From G965216255 sp965216255 (lineage in GTDB: Bacteria > Bacteroidota > Rhodothermia > Rhodothermales > Bin80), in the NCBI GenBank assembly GCA_965216255.1, contig OZ244148.1:1364001-1428000 (forward strand): a stretch of 64,000 bases of DNA. The letters are read 5' to 3'. Position 1 is the stretch's first letter. Every line of letters starts with the position of its first letter. Under the pieces are notes generated by a model that did not search any database, had not been told where the DNA came from, and was given only the letters and a program-made list of their open reading frames with translations. Positions 1-9,050 of this stretch are shown here, piece by piece. Made by a program: the position numbers and the translations under genes.

Positions 1-1
1 C

Positions 2-811
2 GATATTTATTCCTTCGGTGTTAGCGAAGAAATAACGGGACGGGCACTGCGCAAGTACGGGCGCATGGATGAAATCGTCCTCGCCTCGAAAGTCTTCTTC
101 CCGATGGCCAAAGCCCAGAATATGGGTGGCCTATCCAGAAAGCACATCATCCAGGCCTGCGAGGCGAGCCTGCTGCGTCTGGGAGTGGAAGCTATCGATT
201 TGTACCAGATCCACCGCTTCGATGCGAGCGTACCTGTTGAAGAGACGCTCGAGGCGCTGAACCACCTGGTACGACAGGGCAAGGTGCGCTATATCGGTGC
301 CAGTTCGATGTTTGCCTGGCAGCTGGCCCGCATGCTCAGCACCTCGGAACGAAACGGATGGGCCCGGTTCGCAAGCATGCAAAACCACTACAATCTGCTC
401 TACCGGGAGGAGGAGCGCGAAATGATTCCCCTGTGCATCGCGGAGGGACTGGGCGTTATCCCGTGGTCCCCCCTTGCCCGCGGCCTCCTAGCGCGGGCGG
501 AATCCCTGCAGGACCCGCCTGCGACCATTCGTGCGGAGAGCGACAAGCTGATGCACGCGCGCTACACGCACCCGGCCGATGCCAAGGTCGCGTGCGCCGT
601 GCAGAGCGTGGCCACGCGGCGAGGCGTAGCACCCGCCACCGTGGCCCTAGCCTGGCTGCTCTCCCGCCCCGGAGTGACAGCTCCCATTATCGGTACTTCG
701 AAGCTCGAACATCTGGATACCGCGGTCCAGACACTGGATTTCGACCTTTCCGACGACGATGTCGCCGCGCTAGAGCGCTCCTATGTACCACACAAGGTAA
801 TCGGGCACTGA
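2..811 (+). CDS. Aldo/keto reductase, 3' part (5' end outside window)
   Basis: The frame is open from base 2, so the start lies upstream of the window. About 269 residues remain. They show the C-terminal half of an aldo/keto reductase TIM barrel: the segment VEAIDLYQIHRFD carries the conserved strand that follows the catalytic Lys, and GKVRYIGASSM is a further family signature. The NADPH-binding end contains APIIGTSKLEHLDTAV. These proteins reduce carbonyls to alcohols with NADPH; the substrate cannot be read from sequence. The catalytic Lys is probably the one in VLASKVFFP, while the Asp/Tyr part lies outside. A 355-base gap and a different type of gene follow, so an operon with the next gene is doubtful. 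The family call is secure. Confidence 0.9.
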   Translation, partial: DIYSFGVSEEITGRALRKYGRMDEIVLASKVFFPMAKAQNMGGLSRKHIIQACEASLLRLGVEAIDLYQIHRFDASVPVEETLEALNHLVRQGKVRYIGASSMFAWQLARMLSTSERNGWARFASMQNHYNLLYREEEREMIPLCIAEGLGVIPWSPLARGLLARAESLQDPPATIRAESDKLMHARYTHPADAKVACAVQSVATRRGVAPATVALAWLLSRPGVTAPIIGTSKLEHLDTAVQTLDFDLSDDDVAALERSYVPHKVIGH

Positions 812-1166
812 TCATGACTTGCGACACTTACGATTGCCTGGCCGAGCATCCGAACCAGGCTCCGACAGAACCAGGCCCCTGGCAGCCTTCGAAGGCTGCT
901 TGCCCCCCCGCGCGGTCCGTCATTATTGGAAGATCCGATATCATCGGGCGATAGCGGGAACGTGTTGGACTTCATATTTTCATCATTGACGATGGCCGCG
1001 CAGCGAACCTATAGAATACTGTACGCCCGTCTGCCTGCATTCACACGCATGGTCGAGGGATCAATCCGCGTGAGGCCTCACCACTGCGGGCGCACAAGCG
1101 GCTAAATCGGGCTCGATTGCGCGCCAATTCTAAGCGAGACGGACTCCAAGACGGGCTGAATCCGAT
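812..1166. other. Intergenic gap between reductase and metallohydrolase
   Basis: No convincing reading frame. A perfect inverted repeat lies at 882-899 (listed separately). The last 100 bases before the next start are the likely promoter region of the downstream secreted protein, but I see no clear promoter hexamers or Shine-Dalgarno sequence. Confidence 0.5.
882..899 (+). terminator. Hairpin downstream of aldo/keto reductase
   Basis: An 8-bp perfect inverted repeat (GCAGCCTT, two-base centre, AAGGCTGC) lies 70 bases after the reductase stop. It is followed by a C-run rather than a T-run, so an intrinsic terminator is possible but not canonical. Confidence 0.3.
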
Positions 1167-3746
1167 ATGACTACAAACATGCTGCCGCTATCATTCTCCA
1201 CGCTGCTGATGCTGGCGCTGCCGGTAATTCTTGCAGCTCAACCCGCCGTGTATGCCCCGGAGCACGGGGAGCTGCAGTACGTCAATGCACGCACCGGCGG
1301 CAACTACATGTACAATTTTTACCTGCCGCCTCCGGGCACGAGCACGCCTTGGTGGCCTTCATGGTCGCCCGACGGCGCATCCCTTGCATTCTCATTGCAA
1401 GGCACCATCTGGCAAATGCGCGTCGGCACGAAGGAAGCGTACGAATTGGTACATGCAGCGGAATATCTGTCGTCACCTGAATGGTCGCCTGACGGTCGCC
1501 ATGTCGTTTTCACCGCTGATGATGGCCAGAGCATCAATCTGCGGATGCTGGATCTGGAAACAGGCCGTGTGACGCACCTAAGCGACGGCGATTTCCTCAA
1601 CCTGGACCCGGCCTGGTCACCCGATGGCACGCGGCTCGCCTACGTTTCCACCCGACCCAACGGCTACTTCAACATCTTCGTCATGGAGATCGTTGAGGGG
1701 GCGGGCGGCGAGATCGCCCAATTGACACAAGACCACGCCTTCGGTAAACCGCGCCTGTATTTCGGCGACATTGATCTGCACATCCAACCTTCCTGGATGC
1801 CGAATTCAGATACGCTGCTGTTCGTCTCCAATCGCGGGATTCCGCTGGGATCGGGGGGAGTATGGAGGATGCCCGTAGTTGAAAACGGTATCGACCAGGC
1901 CACGTTGATCCGGAAAGAGGAGACGCTCTACCGGACGCGCGCGCATGTTTCGCATGACGGCACGCGGTTCGTATACAGCTCCCATCTGGGCGGACAGTTC
2001 AACAACCTGTTCGTCCTGCCGACCGTAGGGGGCGAGCCCTATAAGCTTACCTTCGGCGCATGGGACAGCTTCCACCCACGGTGGTCGCCCGACGGTAAGT
2101 GGATCGCGTATGTCTCGAACCAGGGCGGCTTGCCGGAATTGAACCTGCTCCAGACCTTCGGCGGGCGCAATCAGAAGGTGGAGATCGAAACCTTCCACTG
2201 GAAGACGCCTGTGGGGCGCGTCGACGTCCGCGTGGTCGACGCCGCATCGGGCGAGTTGCTTCCGGCACGGATCTACAACAAAGCCGCTGACGGCAAGACT
2301 TATGTCGCGGCGAACGCCTATCACCGGCAGGGACGGCTAGGCGAGCATTTCTTCCACACGAACGGCGCTTTTTCGCTGGAGGTGCCGGCAGGCGAACTGA
2401 CGCTGGAAGCCCTGCACGGATTCGAATATCATCCGGACGCACACATCGCAATCGTAACAGCCGGTGAAACGACCGAGGCCACGCTGACGCTCCGCCGGAT
2501 GGCAGACCGGAAGGCTGACGGCTGGTACAGCGGCAGCAACCATGTCCATATGAATTATGCGGGCAACCTGCATAACACGCCGGAGAATCTGATCTTCATG
2601 GCGGAAGCGGAGGATCTGGACGTAGTCGGCGAACTGGTGGCCAACAAGGACAATCGCATCCTCGACTACCAGTTTTTCACCGGTGCGGTGCATCCCCTCA
2701 GTGACGATGCGCGTGTGCTGTATTTCAACGAGGAATACCGGCCGCCCTTTTACGGCCATGTCTCGTTCATCAACCTGACCGAACATCTGATCTCACCCTT
2801 TACAACGGGCTACGAAGGCACCGCTATTGAAAGCCTATATCCTAGCAACACCCAGATGTTCAGGCTAGCGCGGGAGCAGGGCGCCATGGGAGCCTATGTC
2901 CATCCTTACTGGGGTAGCGCCGACCCGCTGGAGACAAATCTGGGAGTGGCCAAAGCCTTTCCGGTTGATTTGGCCCTCGGAACAATCGATTATCACGAAC
3001 TGGTATCGGGAGCCAATTGGGCGGCATACCTCGTTTGGCATCATGCTCTCAACAACGGCTTCAAGATTGCTGCCGTCGGCGGAGAAGACTCGATCAGCAA
3101 TCTGCACCGAACAGCCATTGTCGGGCAAATGCGGGCCTACGGATTCCTGGGTGAACGGCTAAGTTGGGACGGCTGGCTTGACGCCATACGCAATGGCCGA
3201 CTGTTCGTGACCAACGGGCCGCTACTCGAATTGTGGGTTGACGATCAGACGTTGGGCTCGGCCATCAACCTGCCTGCGGAGGGAGGCACAGTGACGGTAA
3301 GAGGCGCCGTGCAATCGATAGCGCCCCTCGACAGCGCAGAGCTGGTGATCAACGGCCGCAAAATGAATCTGGGCGATTTGAGCCTGCATCCCGACCCGAC
3401 CGGCGCCGGCACGAACTTCACGTTCCAGCGCAGCGTGGAGATCCACGAGAGTTCGTGGATTACGCTTCAGGCCCACGCCACCGGGGCCATCCATCCCATT
3501 GACGACGCATTCCAGCAGGCTACCACAAACCCGATTTGGGTCATTGTTGGGCAGCGCCCCGTCCGATCCGCCGCTTCAGCCAACTATTTCATCCGGTGGA
3601 TCGACAAACTTACCGGTATGGCCGAAACGCACCCCGGCTGGCGCTCCAGCCGGGAACGGGAAAGCGTCCTTGGAGAGTTCCTGCAAGCCCGCGCCGTGTA
3701 TGAACGCCTACTACAGGAGGCGCAAGAGTATCCTGGAGACAGATGA
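1167..3746 (+). CDS. Secreted PD40-repeat CehA/McbA-type metallohydrolase
   Basis: The protein has 859 residues. Residues 1-24 form a signal peptide ending near LAAQP. Residues 60-330 hold TolB-like PD40 blades, with WSPDG repeated at about 66, 106, 150 and 306. A carboxypeptidase-regulatory-like beta domain follows at about 350-445. Residues 450-770 resemble the PHP-fold CehA/McbA metallohydrolases, with the His-rich start SGSNHVHMNYAG at 455-466 and later His/Glu clusters such as GAYVHPYWG. Related domains hydrolyse carbamate, ester or phosphoester bonds. The substrate here is unknown; the propeller probably binds a polymer or partner protein in the periplasm or at the surface. The ATG was chosen because it gives the signal peptide directly. 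No co-directional neighbour is close, so it is probably monocistronic. Confidence 0.75.
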   Translation: MTTNMLPLSFSTLLMLALPVILAAQPAVYAPEHGELQYVNARTGGNYMYNFYLPPPGTSTPWWPSWSPDGASLAFSLQGTIWQMRVGTKEAYELVHAAEYLSSPEWSPDGRHVVFTADDGQSINLRMLDLETGRVTHLSDGDFLNLDPAWSPDGTRLAYVSTRPNGYFNIFVMEIVEGAGGEIAQLTQDHAFGKPRLYFGDIDLHIQPSWMPNSDTLLFVSNRGIPLGSGGVWRMPVVENGIDQATLIRKEETLYRTRAHVSHDGTRFVYSSHLGGQFNNLFVLPTVGGEPYKLTFGAWDSFHPRWSPDGKWIAYVSNQGGLPELNLLQTFGGRNQKVEIETFHWKTPVGRVDVRVVDAASGELLPARIYNKAADGKTYVAANAYHRQGRLGEHFFHTNGAFSLEVPAGELTLEALHGFEYHPDAHIAIVTAGETTEATLTLRRMADRKADGWYSGSNHVHMNYAGNLHNTPENLIFMAEAEDLDVVGELVANKDNRILDYQFFTGAVHPLSDDARVLYFNEEYRPPFYGHVSFINLTEHLISPFTTGYEGTAIESLYPSNTQMFRLAREQGAMGAYVHPYWGSADPLETNLGVAKAFPVDLALGTIDYHELVSGANWAAYLVWHHALNNGFKIAAVGGEDSISNLHRTAIVGQMRAYGFLGERLSWDGWLDAIRNGRLFVTNGPLLELWVDDQTLGSAINLPAEGGTVTVRGAVQSIAPLDSAELVINGRKMNLGDLSLHPDPTGAGTNFTFQRSVEIHESSWITLQAHATGAIHPIDDAFQQATTNPIWVIVGQRPVRSAASANYFIRWIDKLTGMAETHPGWRSSRERESVLGEFLQARAVYERLLQEAQEYPGDR

Positions 3747-3887
3747 CCGAAGCGGTCATTGAGAGCGGTTTAATGTACCCTTCTTACTAGACAGCGGTTT
3801 AAGATGGGTTTATATACGTAGGTTGACAGCTTTGATATGCATTCCCTTTATTATAGGCCGTTGAAACCCAGTTTACCGAGCAGACCA

Positions 3888-4205
3888 ATGGCGTGCAACG
3901 CACCCGGAAGACACGCTAGCAAGGGCATAACGCTCGTCCAGCTCGCCGAGAAATTCCCGGACGAATCGGCGGCATAGCAATGGTTCGCGGCCATTTTGTG
4001 GCCAGACGGCAACAGGGCATGTGCGTGTTGCGGCAGCACCAATACGCACGAAGCGTCGCATGCCAAAATGCCGTATCGCTGCCGCGACTGCAAGAATTAC
4101 TTCAATATGAAAGCCGGAACCGTAATGGCCGGATCGCCGATACCGCTGCGCAAGTGGGCCTACGCGATGTACCTAGACAGCACGTCGCTCAAGGGTATCG
4201 CTAGC
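3888..4205 (+). pseudogene. IS1595-family transposase, N-terminal part
   Basis: Translation from ATG 3888 gives the IS1595 N-terminal region. Its zinc ribbon has CACCGSTN followed by PYRCRDC, then the family block ending PLRKWAYAMYLDSTSLKGIAS. A TAG at 3975-3977 interrupts it just before QWFAAILWPDG. The frame then breaks at 4205, where another element is inserted. The continuation (KLHRDIGVTQKTAWFMLQRI) is found at 8373 onward. It would have bound and cut element ends as a DDE transposase; it is now inactive. Confidence 0.85.
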
Positions 4206-4490
4206 GTGAATTCCCAAGAGAGGCGATTGATGTGAGGTATGGGCGGCCTTTCTGGCACTATTGTGCGTTTTTGGCAATGTTTTGCTTGAACAGCAATATG
4301 ATATAGGATATGTACAGTATATACCACGCGTAGTATTGTTGCAAATCCTTGTCGCCAGTTGGCTCTGGAGGCAACAATATAGCCGATAGACATTGCTTTT
4401 GGGCCTACAACTGCCCTTGACTCCCGATTAATTGTACTTGCCAGTCTTATGTAGTATATCGGTACTTATTGCTCACGTATCATCCTTGAT

Positions 4491-5681
4491 ATGTCCTCAC
4501 TCGCCAATCTCTTCCTCCAGCCTGAGCATTCCCTCCATCGACAGTATAAAGCCCTCCGGGCCATCCATGTAGAAGGCCTCTCTGCCGAAGAAGCCGCCAA
4601 ACGCTTCGGCTATCACAAGGGCAGCCTCTACAACCTCGCCGCCAAGTTTCGCTAGGACCCCGCCATCCACTTCTTCCGCGAAGTCAGGCCCGGACCCAAA
4701 CCCAAGGCTAAGAAGCCCAGGGCCCTGCGGCGCACCGAGCGCATTGTCGAGTTGCGAAAGAAGGAAAACCTCTCCGCCCGGGAAATCCAAGAGCGCCTCG
4801 CCACGGAAGGCATCCCGGCAGGCATCTCCACCATTGCGCGCACCGTCAAGCAGGCCGGACTACCAAGGCTGTGGCGCCGCACCAACAAGGAACGCGAAGA
4901 GCGGCGCGACAGGCGTGCTCCTGCGGCCGATGGCCGCAAACTGAATCTGCAACGGCGCAGCTTCGAGACCCGTTTCGGGGGGCTGTTCCTCTTCGCCTTT
5001 GACCTGGCACGCCTGGAGATGGAGAGCATGCTCAAAGAACACGCCATGCCCGACAGCGACAGGCTGCCGGCAGGCTGTGCCTTCCGGGCGCTACTGGCCC
5101 TCAAGCTCTGGGGCATAGGCCGCCCCCATCACATCATGCCCGATGTTTTGGACGAAGGACTGGCCCTGTTTGCCGGCCTCAATGTCATACCCAAGCGGTC
5201 CACGCTCAGTGAATACAGCTGCCGCGCCTTTTGCCCGCACTCATGGACAGCTGGCATCACCGGGTCTCGGCACAGGACAAGGTCCTCGGAAGCGGCACCT
5301 CCTTCGATCTGGACTTCTACACCATTGCCTATCACGGAGACCGGGCGTTGGTGGAAAAGCACTACGTCTCCAGGCGTAGCCGGCGCCAGCGGGGTATCCT
5401 GGCCTTTTTGGCCCGCGACGCGGATGCCCGGAGGTTTGCCTACGCCAATGCCCGGGTCCGCAAGGATACCCAGAATGCCGAGATCCTGCACTTTGTAGAG
5501 CGCTGCAGAGCGCGTACGGGACAGCTACCCAAAGAACTGGTCTTCGGCAGCCGGCTTACCACCTATGCCAATCTGGGGAAACTCCACGCGATGGGCATTC
5601 ACTTCCTTAGGCTTCGCCGCAGGACGGCCCGCCTGATTGCCGCGCTTGAGACCCTGCCTGCCGAAGCGTAGCACACCATAC
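4491..5681 (+). pseudogene. Family A transposase, N-terminal half
   Basis: ATG 4491 starts an N-terminal helix-turn-helix region (LHRQYKALRAIHVEGLSAEE). It is matched by the second copy, which begins at 31692 on the other strand. Defects are a TAG at 4653-4655 after about 54 codons and a frameshift near 5225-5240. The core then continues with SFDLDFYTIAYHGD, a probable catalytic Asp block, and TTYANLGKLHAMGIHFLRLRRR. A TAG at 5669-5671 follows. At 5682 the frame is interrupted by another insertion sequence. Removing that element and one copy of its ATAC repeat rejoins the frame with 7776 onward. It is inactive as it stands. Confidence 0.8.
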
Positions 5682-7772
5682 CGGAACTTTGTCATTTCCG
5701 ACCTCAGATTGGGGCTGAGTACTACCAATTCCAGCGTATTTGGCACCAATCTACACGAATCGACCAGATTTGACATTGTGTGCATACATGTGGTTCATGG
5801 AGTACGGCTCACAAGGTCCAATGTAGTGCTTTTGTCGTGGTATTCGTTCTGTCTTCACATTACCCGCAGTCCCTTGCTTTAACTTGACTCATCACCTGTA
5901 TACAGCTTGATGTACATCCGATAGCGGAGTCATAAGCTCAAAAACGGCAAGCGGCAACGCGGATACGGCCTGCTCGAAAACCGGCGAGTCTTGGGCATGC
6001 CCAAGCAAAAGAGGATCCTTAACCTCGGACAAGACTTCGATATTCCAGAGGCCGACTGGCCTGTGCTGACCAATCGGGTGGCAGCTACGATGCGTGGGCA
6101 GCAAATGCTGCCGCCGGAAGATGAAAAGCTGGTGCGCACGACAGCCGAGATCGTCCGCCGCCTGCGCGAGAAGGGCTACGATGTGGACGCCGGGCGCGAC
6201 GAGCGTGACGCCATCATTACCGATGCAGTGCATCATACGGATGCGCGCACGGTCGGGGGCGAGCGCGTATGTCTGCAAGCCTTGAAGCAACTCGGCTTTG
6301 CGGCGCTGTTGCGCAGTATGGGCATGCCAGAAAAGGATATTCGCATGGTGCTCGTGGTTGGGCGCATGATGGCACCCGGGAGTGAAGCCCGTACGTAGCG
6401 CTGGATGAAGGACGCCTCCGCAATTTTGGAACTGGTGGACCTGGAGGTGCCATGCGAAAGCACGCTGTATCGGGCCGGCGATCGGCTTTATGCGCTGCGC
6501 GATGCAGCACGGGCTATATGACAATGCAAAACAGTTACTTGGCTTTAGCGAAACGCTCCTTCTTTTCGAGCTGACCAACACCTTCTACACCGGTCGCAAG
6601 AATGGTGCGCTCCTGGAGTATGGACGCAGCAAGGAGAAGCGATCGAACAGCCCGCTGGTGACGTTAGCCTTAACGCTGGAGGCGCCCGGATTTGTGCGTA
6701 GCGCGCGCATCCTTCCCGGCAATGCCAGCGAACCCAAGACGCTGCAGAAAGCTGTGGAGGAGATGAGTAGCGCCCGGGTGAGCGTAATCATGGACGCGGG
6801 CATCGACACCCGTGCCAATCTGGTGTTTTTAAAGGAAAAAGGTCTGGATTGGATATGTGTGCAGCGCAGCAAGACGCCGCCCGCACCAGAGGATACGCCC
6901 GATGAGTGCTGCAATACCAACAGCGGCATCGCCATCAAACCTTGGCGCATGGAGGGCAAGGATGAAGAGGCGCTATACTACCTGCAAAGTGCGGCGCGCA
7001 AGAGCACCGGTGACAGCATACTGGACGCCAGGCGTGCAAAATTTGAAGCCGCACTCACGAAACTGTAAGAGGGGCCCTCGAAGCCGCGCTGCGTCAAGGA
7101 CTATGACAAGGTAGGGCGCAGGCTCGGCGGTGAGATCGAAAAACATAAGCATGTCGCCTACCAGTATACCATTGAGGTCCAGCGAAAAAAGGACAGTACG
7201 CTGGCCGAGGCCGTGACGTTTACGCACAAGGCCGCGTTTAAGCAGAAAACGCAGGCGGCTACGTCTTGCGTACCAGTCACACGGACTGGGCCGCCTCAAG
7301 GGTCGCCCGCACCTACTGGCAGCTGGCAGACATTGAGCGTACGTTTCGGATGTTAAAGTCAGAACTAGGAATGCGTCCCATATACCACAGCCGGGATACA
7401 CGCATTGAGACGCATATCTTCCTTTCGGTGTTGGCTTATCACGCCGTACACCTTATTGGCACGCAGCTCCATGCAGTACCACATCCACAGCAGTTGGGCT
7501 ACGCTGCAGTTTGAGCTCAACCAATGGCAGCGCATCACCACGGTATTACCAAAAGAGGGGCGCACCGGTATTCTGCTGAAGCGGGATGCAGATCCGGGTC
7601 CGTTCCAGCGACGCATCGCTATGGTCATGGGACTGCAATCCAATCACAACGTCTACAAAGCGCACGCAACACGATCACAAAACTGTAATGTCATAGAATA
7701 GGGCAGTGAGCTTATCTCACTGTTTTACAGGGTATTACTGGCTATACGAGATTAAAAAATGACAAAATTCCG
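5682..7772 (+). mobile_element. IS1634/IS4-like insertion sequence (family B), innermost shell
   Basis: The terminal inverted repeats are CGGAACTTTGTCATT (5682-5696) and CGGAATTTTGTCATT (7772 back to 7758), matching at 14 of 15 positions. The element is flanked by ATAC at 5678-5681 and 7773-7776, a 4-bp target repeat. Removing the element and one repeat restores the reading frame of the surrounding transposase, which fixes the borders well. The internal transposase is badly decayed. Confidence 0.8.
5910..7700 (+). pseudogene. IS1634/IS4-like transposase, multiply broken
   Basis: The likely ancestral start is ATG 5910 (MYIR, then TAG at 5922-5924). The body reads KNGKRQRGYGLLENRRVLG, a typical N-terminus of this group. 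It continues through RILNLGQDFDIP and the catalytic regions SVIMDAGIDTRANLVFL and YWQLADIERTFRMLKSEL. Lesions are in-frame stops at 5922, 6396 and 7066, and frameshifts near 6500, 7260 and 7450. The conserved order of blocks makes the family call good, although IS1634 versus another IS4-clan group is not settled. It is non-functional. Confidence 0.75.
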
Positions 7773-8315
7773 ATACGGCTCTCCGACGTGGGCCGCGCTT
7801 ATCGCACGCCCCGCATCCATGAAGAACAGATCCAACTCAGAGACTACCCGGAGGCCATTAGGCAAATCGCCGTCACCCATCTGGGACACGACAAGCCCAC
7901 ACTGCTCTTGACCAACGACGCCACCTCACCGGCTACGCAACTCATCGATCGCTATGCCCGGCGCATGCTCATTGAAAACAACATCTCCGACGCCATCAAC
8001 TTCTTCCACATGGATGCCCTCTCGGCGGCCGTCCCCCTCAAGATCGATGTGGACCTGCAGCTGACGCTCATGGCCAGCGCACTCTACCGCATGCTTGCCC
8101 GTCGCATCGGCGGCAACCATGCCAAGAGCAAGACACGTACGCTATTCCGGGACTATGTTGACGCGGCAGCCACTGTCACGGTCAGCGACGCAGAGATTGT
8201 CGTACAAATGGGACGACGAGCCAACAACGGATCTCTCTTCTATGCCGGCTATCGCGAAATGTCGGAGGCTATCCCATGGCTCCGAAACCGACGCCTCAGA
8301 ATCGACTTTGCGTAG
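7773..8315 (+). pseudogene. Family A transposase, C-terminal half
   Basis: This is the continuation of the transposase broken at 5681. Its frame reads RLSDVGRAYRTPRIHEEQIQ, then GHDKPTLLLTND, DRYARRMLIENNI and a C-terminus ending LRIDFA. The corresponding parts of the copies at 29275-29829 and 49441-49716 align block by block. The glutamate in RMLIENNI is a plausible third catalytic acid of a DDE transposase (inference). The half has no stop of its own, so the decay is concentrated upstream. Confidence 0.8.
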
Positions 8316-8371
8316 GACCTAAAACGGTACTCATTTCATATGAATTACCGCCCTTGGAAATCGAGGCTAGC

Positions 8372-8983
8372 AGAAGCTCCACCGCGATATCGGCGTAACG
8401 CAGAAAACGGCCTGGTTCATGTTGCAACGGATCCGCGAAGCCTACGCGGCAGAACGCCATACCGTAATGGCGGGCCCGGTCGAAGTAGATGGAACGTACA
8501 TGGGCGGCAAACGGCGCAACATGAGTGCATCGAAATTGAAGCAGGTGGAAGGCCGTGGCGCGGTCGGAGAAACGGCTGCAGTGGGCACAAAGGACCGTGA
8601 TACGGGCACCGTTGTGGCCGAAGTCATATTGGGCACCGACAAGGAGACGCTACGTGCTTTTGCGCACAGAGGAAGGATCGTCCGTGTACACGGACGATCA
8701 CCGGTCCTACGAACGCATGCCAAACCGCTGGCATGAGACCGTGAAGCACAGCGTCGGCGAATACGTGCACGCGATGGCTCATACAAATGGATTTGAATCC
8801 TTTTGGGCTATGATGAAGCGGGCGCACAAGGGAACGTTCCACAAAATCAGCCCGAAACATCTGCAACGGCACGTGGCCGAATTTGCGGGCCGCCACAACG
8901 TGCGGCCGCTGGGCACGATCGATCAGATGCGCATGCTGACCACCGATATGGCTGGCAAAAGTGGCTTACGTATCAAGCATTGA
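8372..8983 (+). pseudogene. IS1595-family transposase, C-terminal part
   Basis: It resumes the transposase interrupted at 4205 with KLHRDIGVTQKTAWFMLQRI, followed by the DDE start VEVDGTYMGGKRRN. A frameshift near 8670 separates this from SSVYTDDHRSYERM and HTNGFESFWAMMKRAHKGT, which carries the conserved Asn/Glu region. The last block is HLQRHVAEFAGRHNVR. It ends at TGA 8981-8983, 68 bases from the stop of the converging DUF3326 gene. Confidence 0.85.
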
Positions 8984-9050
8984 TAGCCGACAACGGACTG
9001 CCATCGGGCGCTCGGGCGGCCTCATCTTGCCGCGCACCTTCCGAGACCGT

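Larger units (their letters stand above)
4206..8365 (+). mobile_element. Unassigned DDE insertion sequence (family A, copy 1), middle shell
   Basis: The element interrupts the IS1595 transposase. The hexamer GCTAGC occurs at 4200-4205 and again at 8366-8371, consistent with a target duplication. The ends read inward as imperfect inverted repeats of about 30 bases: GAATTCCCAAGAGAGGCG on the left and GATTTCCAAGGGCGGTAATT on the right. Its transposase is split by a further insertion at 5682-7772. Related copies lie at 29275-31692 and 49441-49716. I could not assign it to a named IS family. Confidence 0.75.
3822..8994 (+). mobile_element. IS1595-type element split by nested insertions (outer shell)
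   Basis: The two halves of one IS1595-type transposase lie at 3888-4205 and 8372-8983, separated by 4.16 kb of other insertion sequences. Proposed ends are the imperfect inverted repeats GTTGACAGCTTTGA (from 3822) and GTTGTCGGCTATCA (ending at 8994 on the other strand), which match at 10 of 14 positions. The halves are certain; the exact ends are tentative. Confidence 0.6.
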
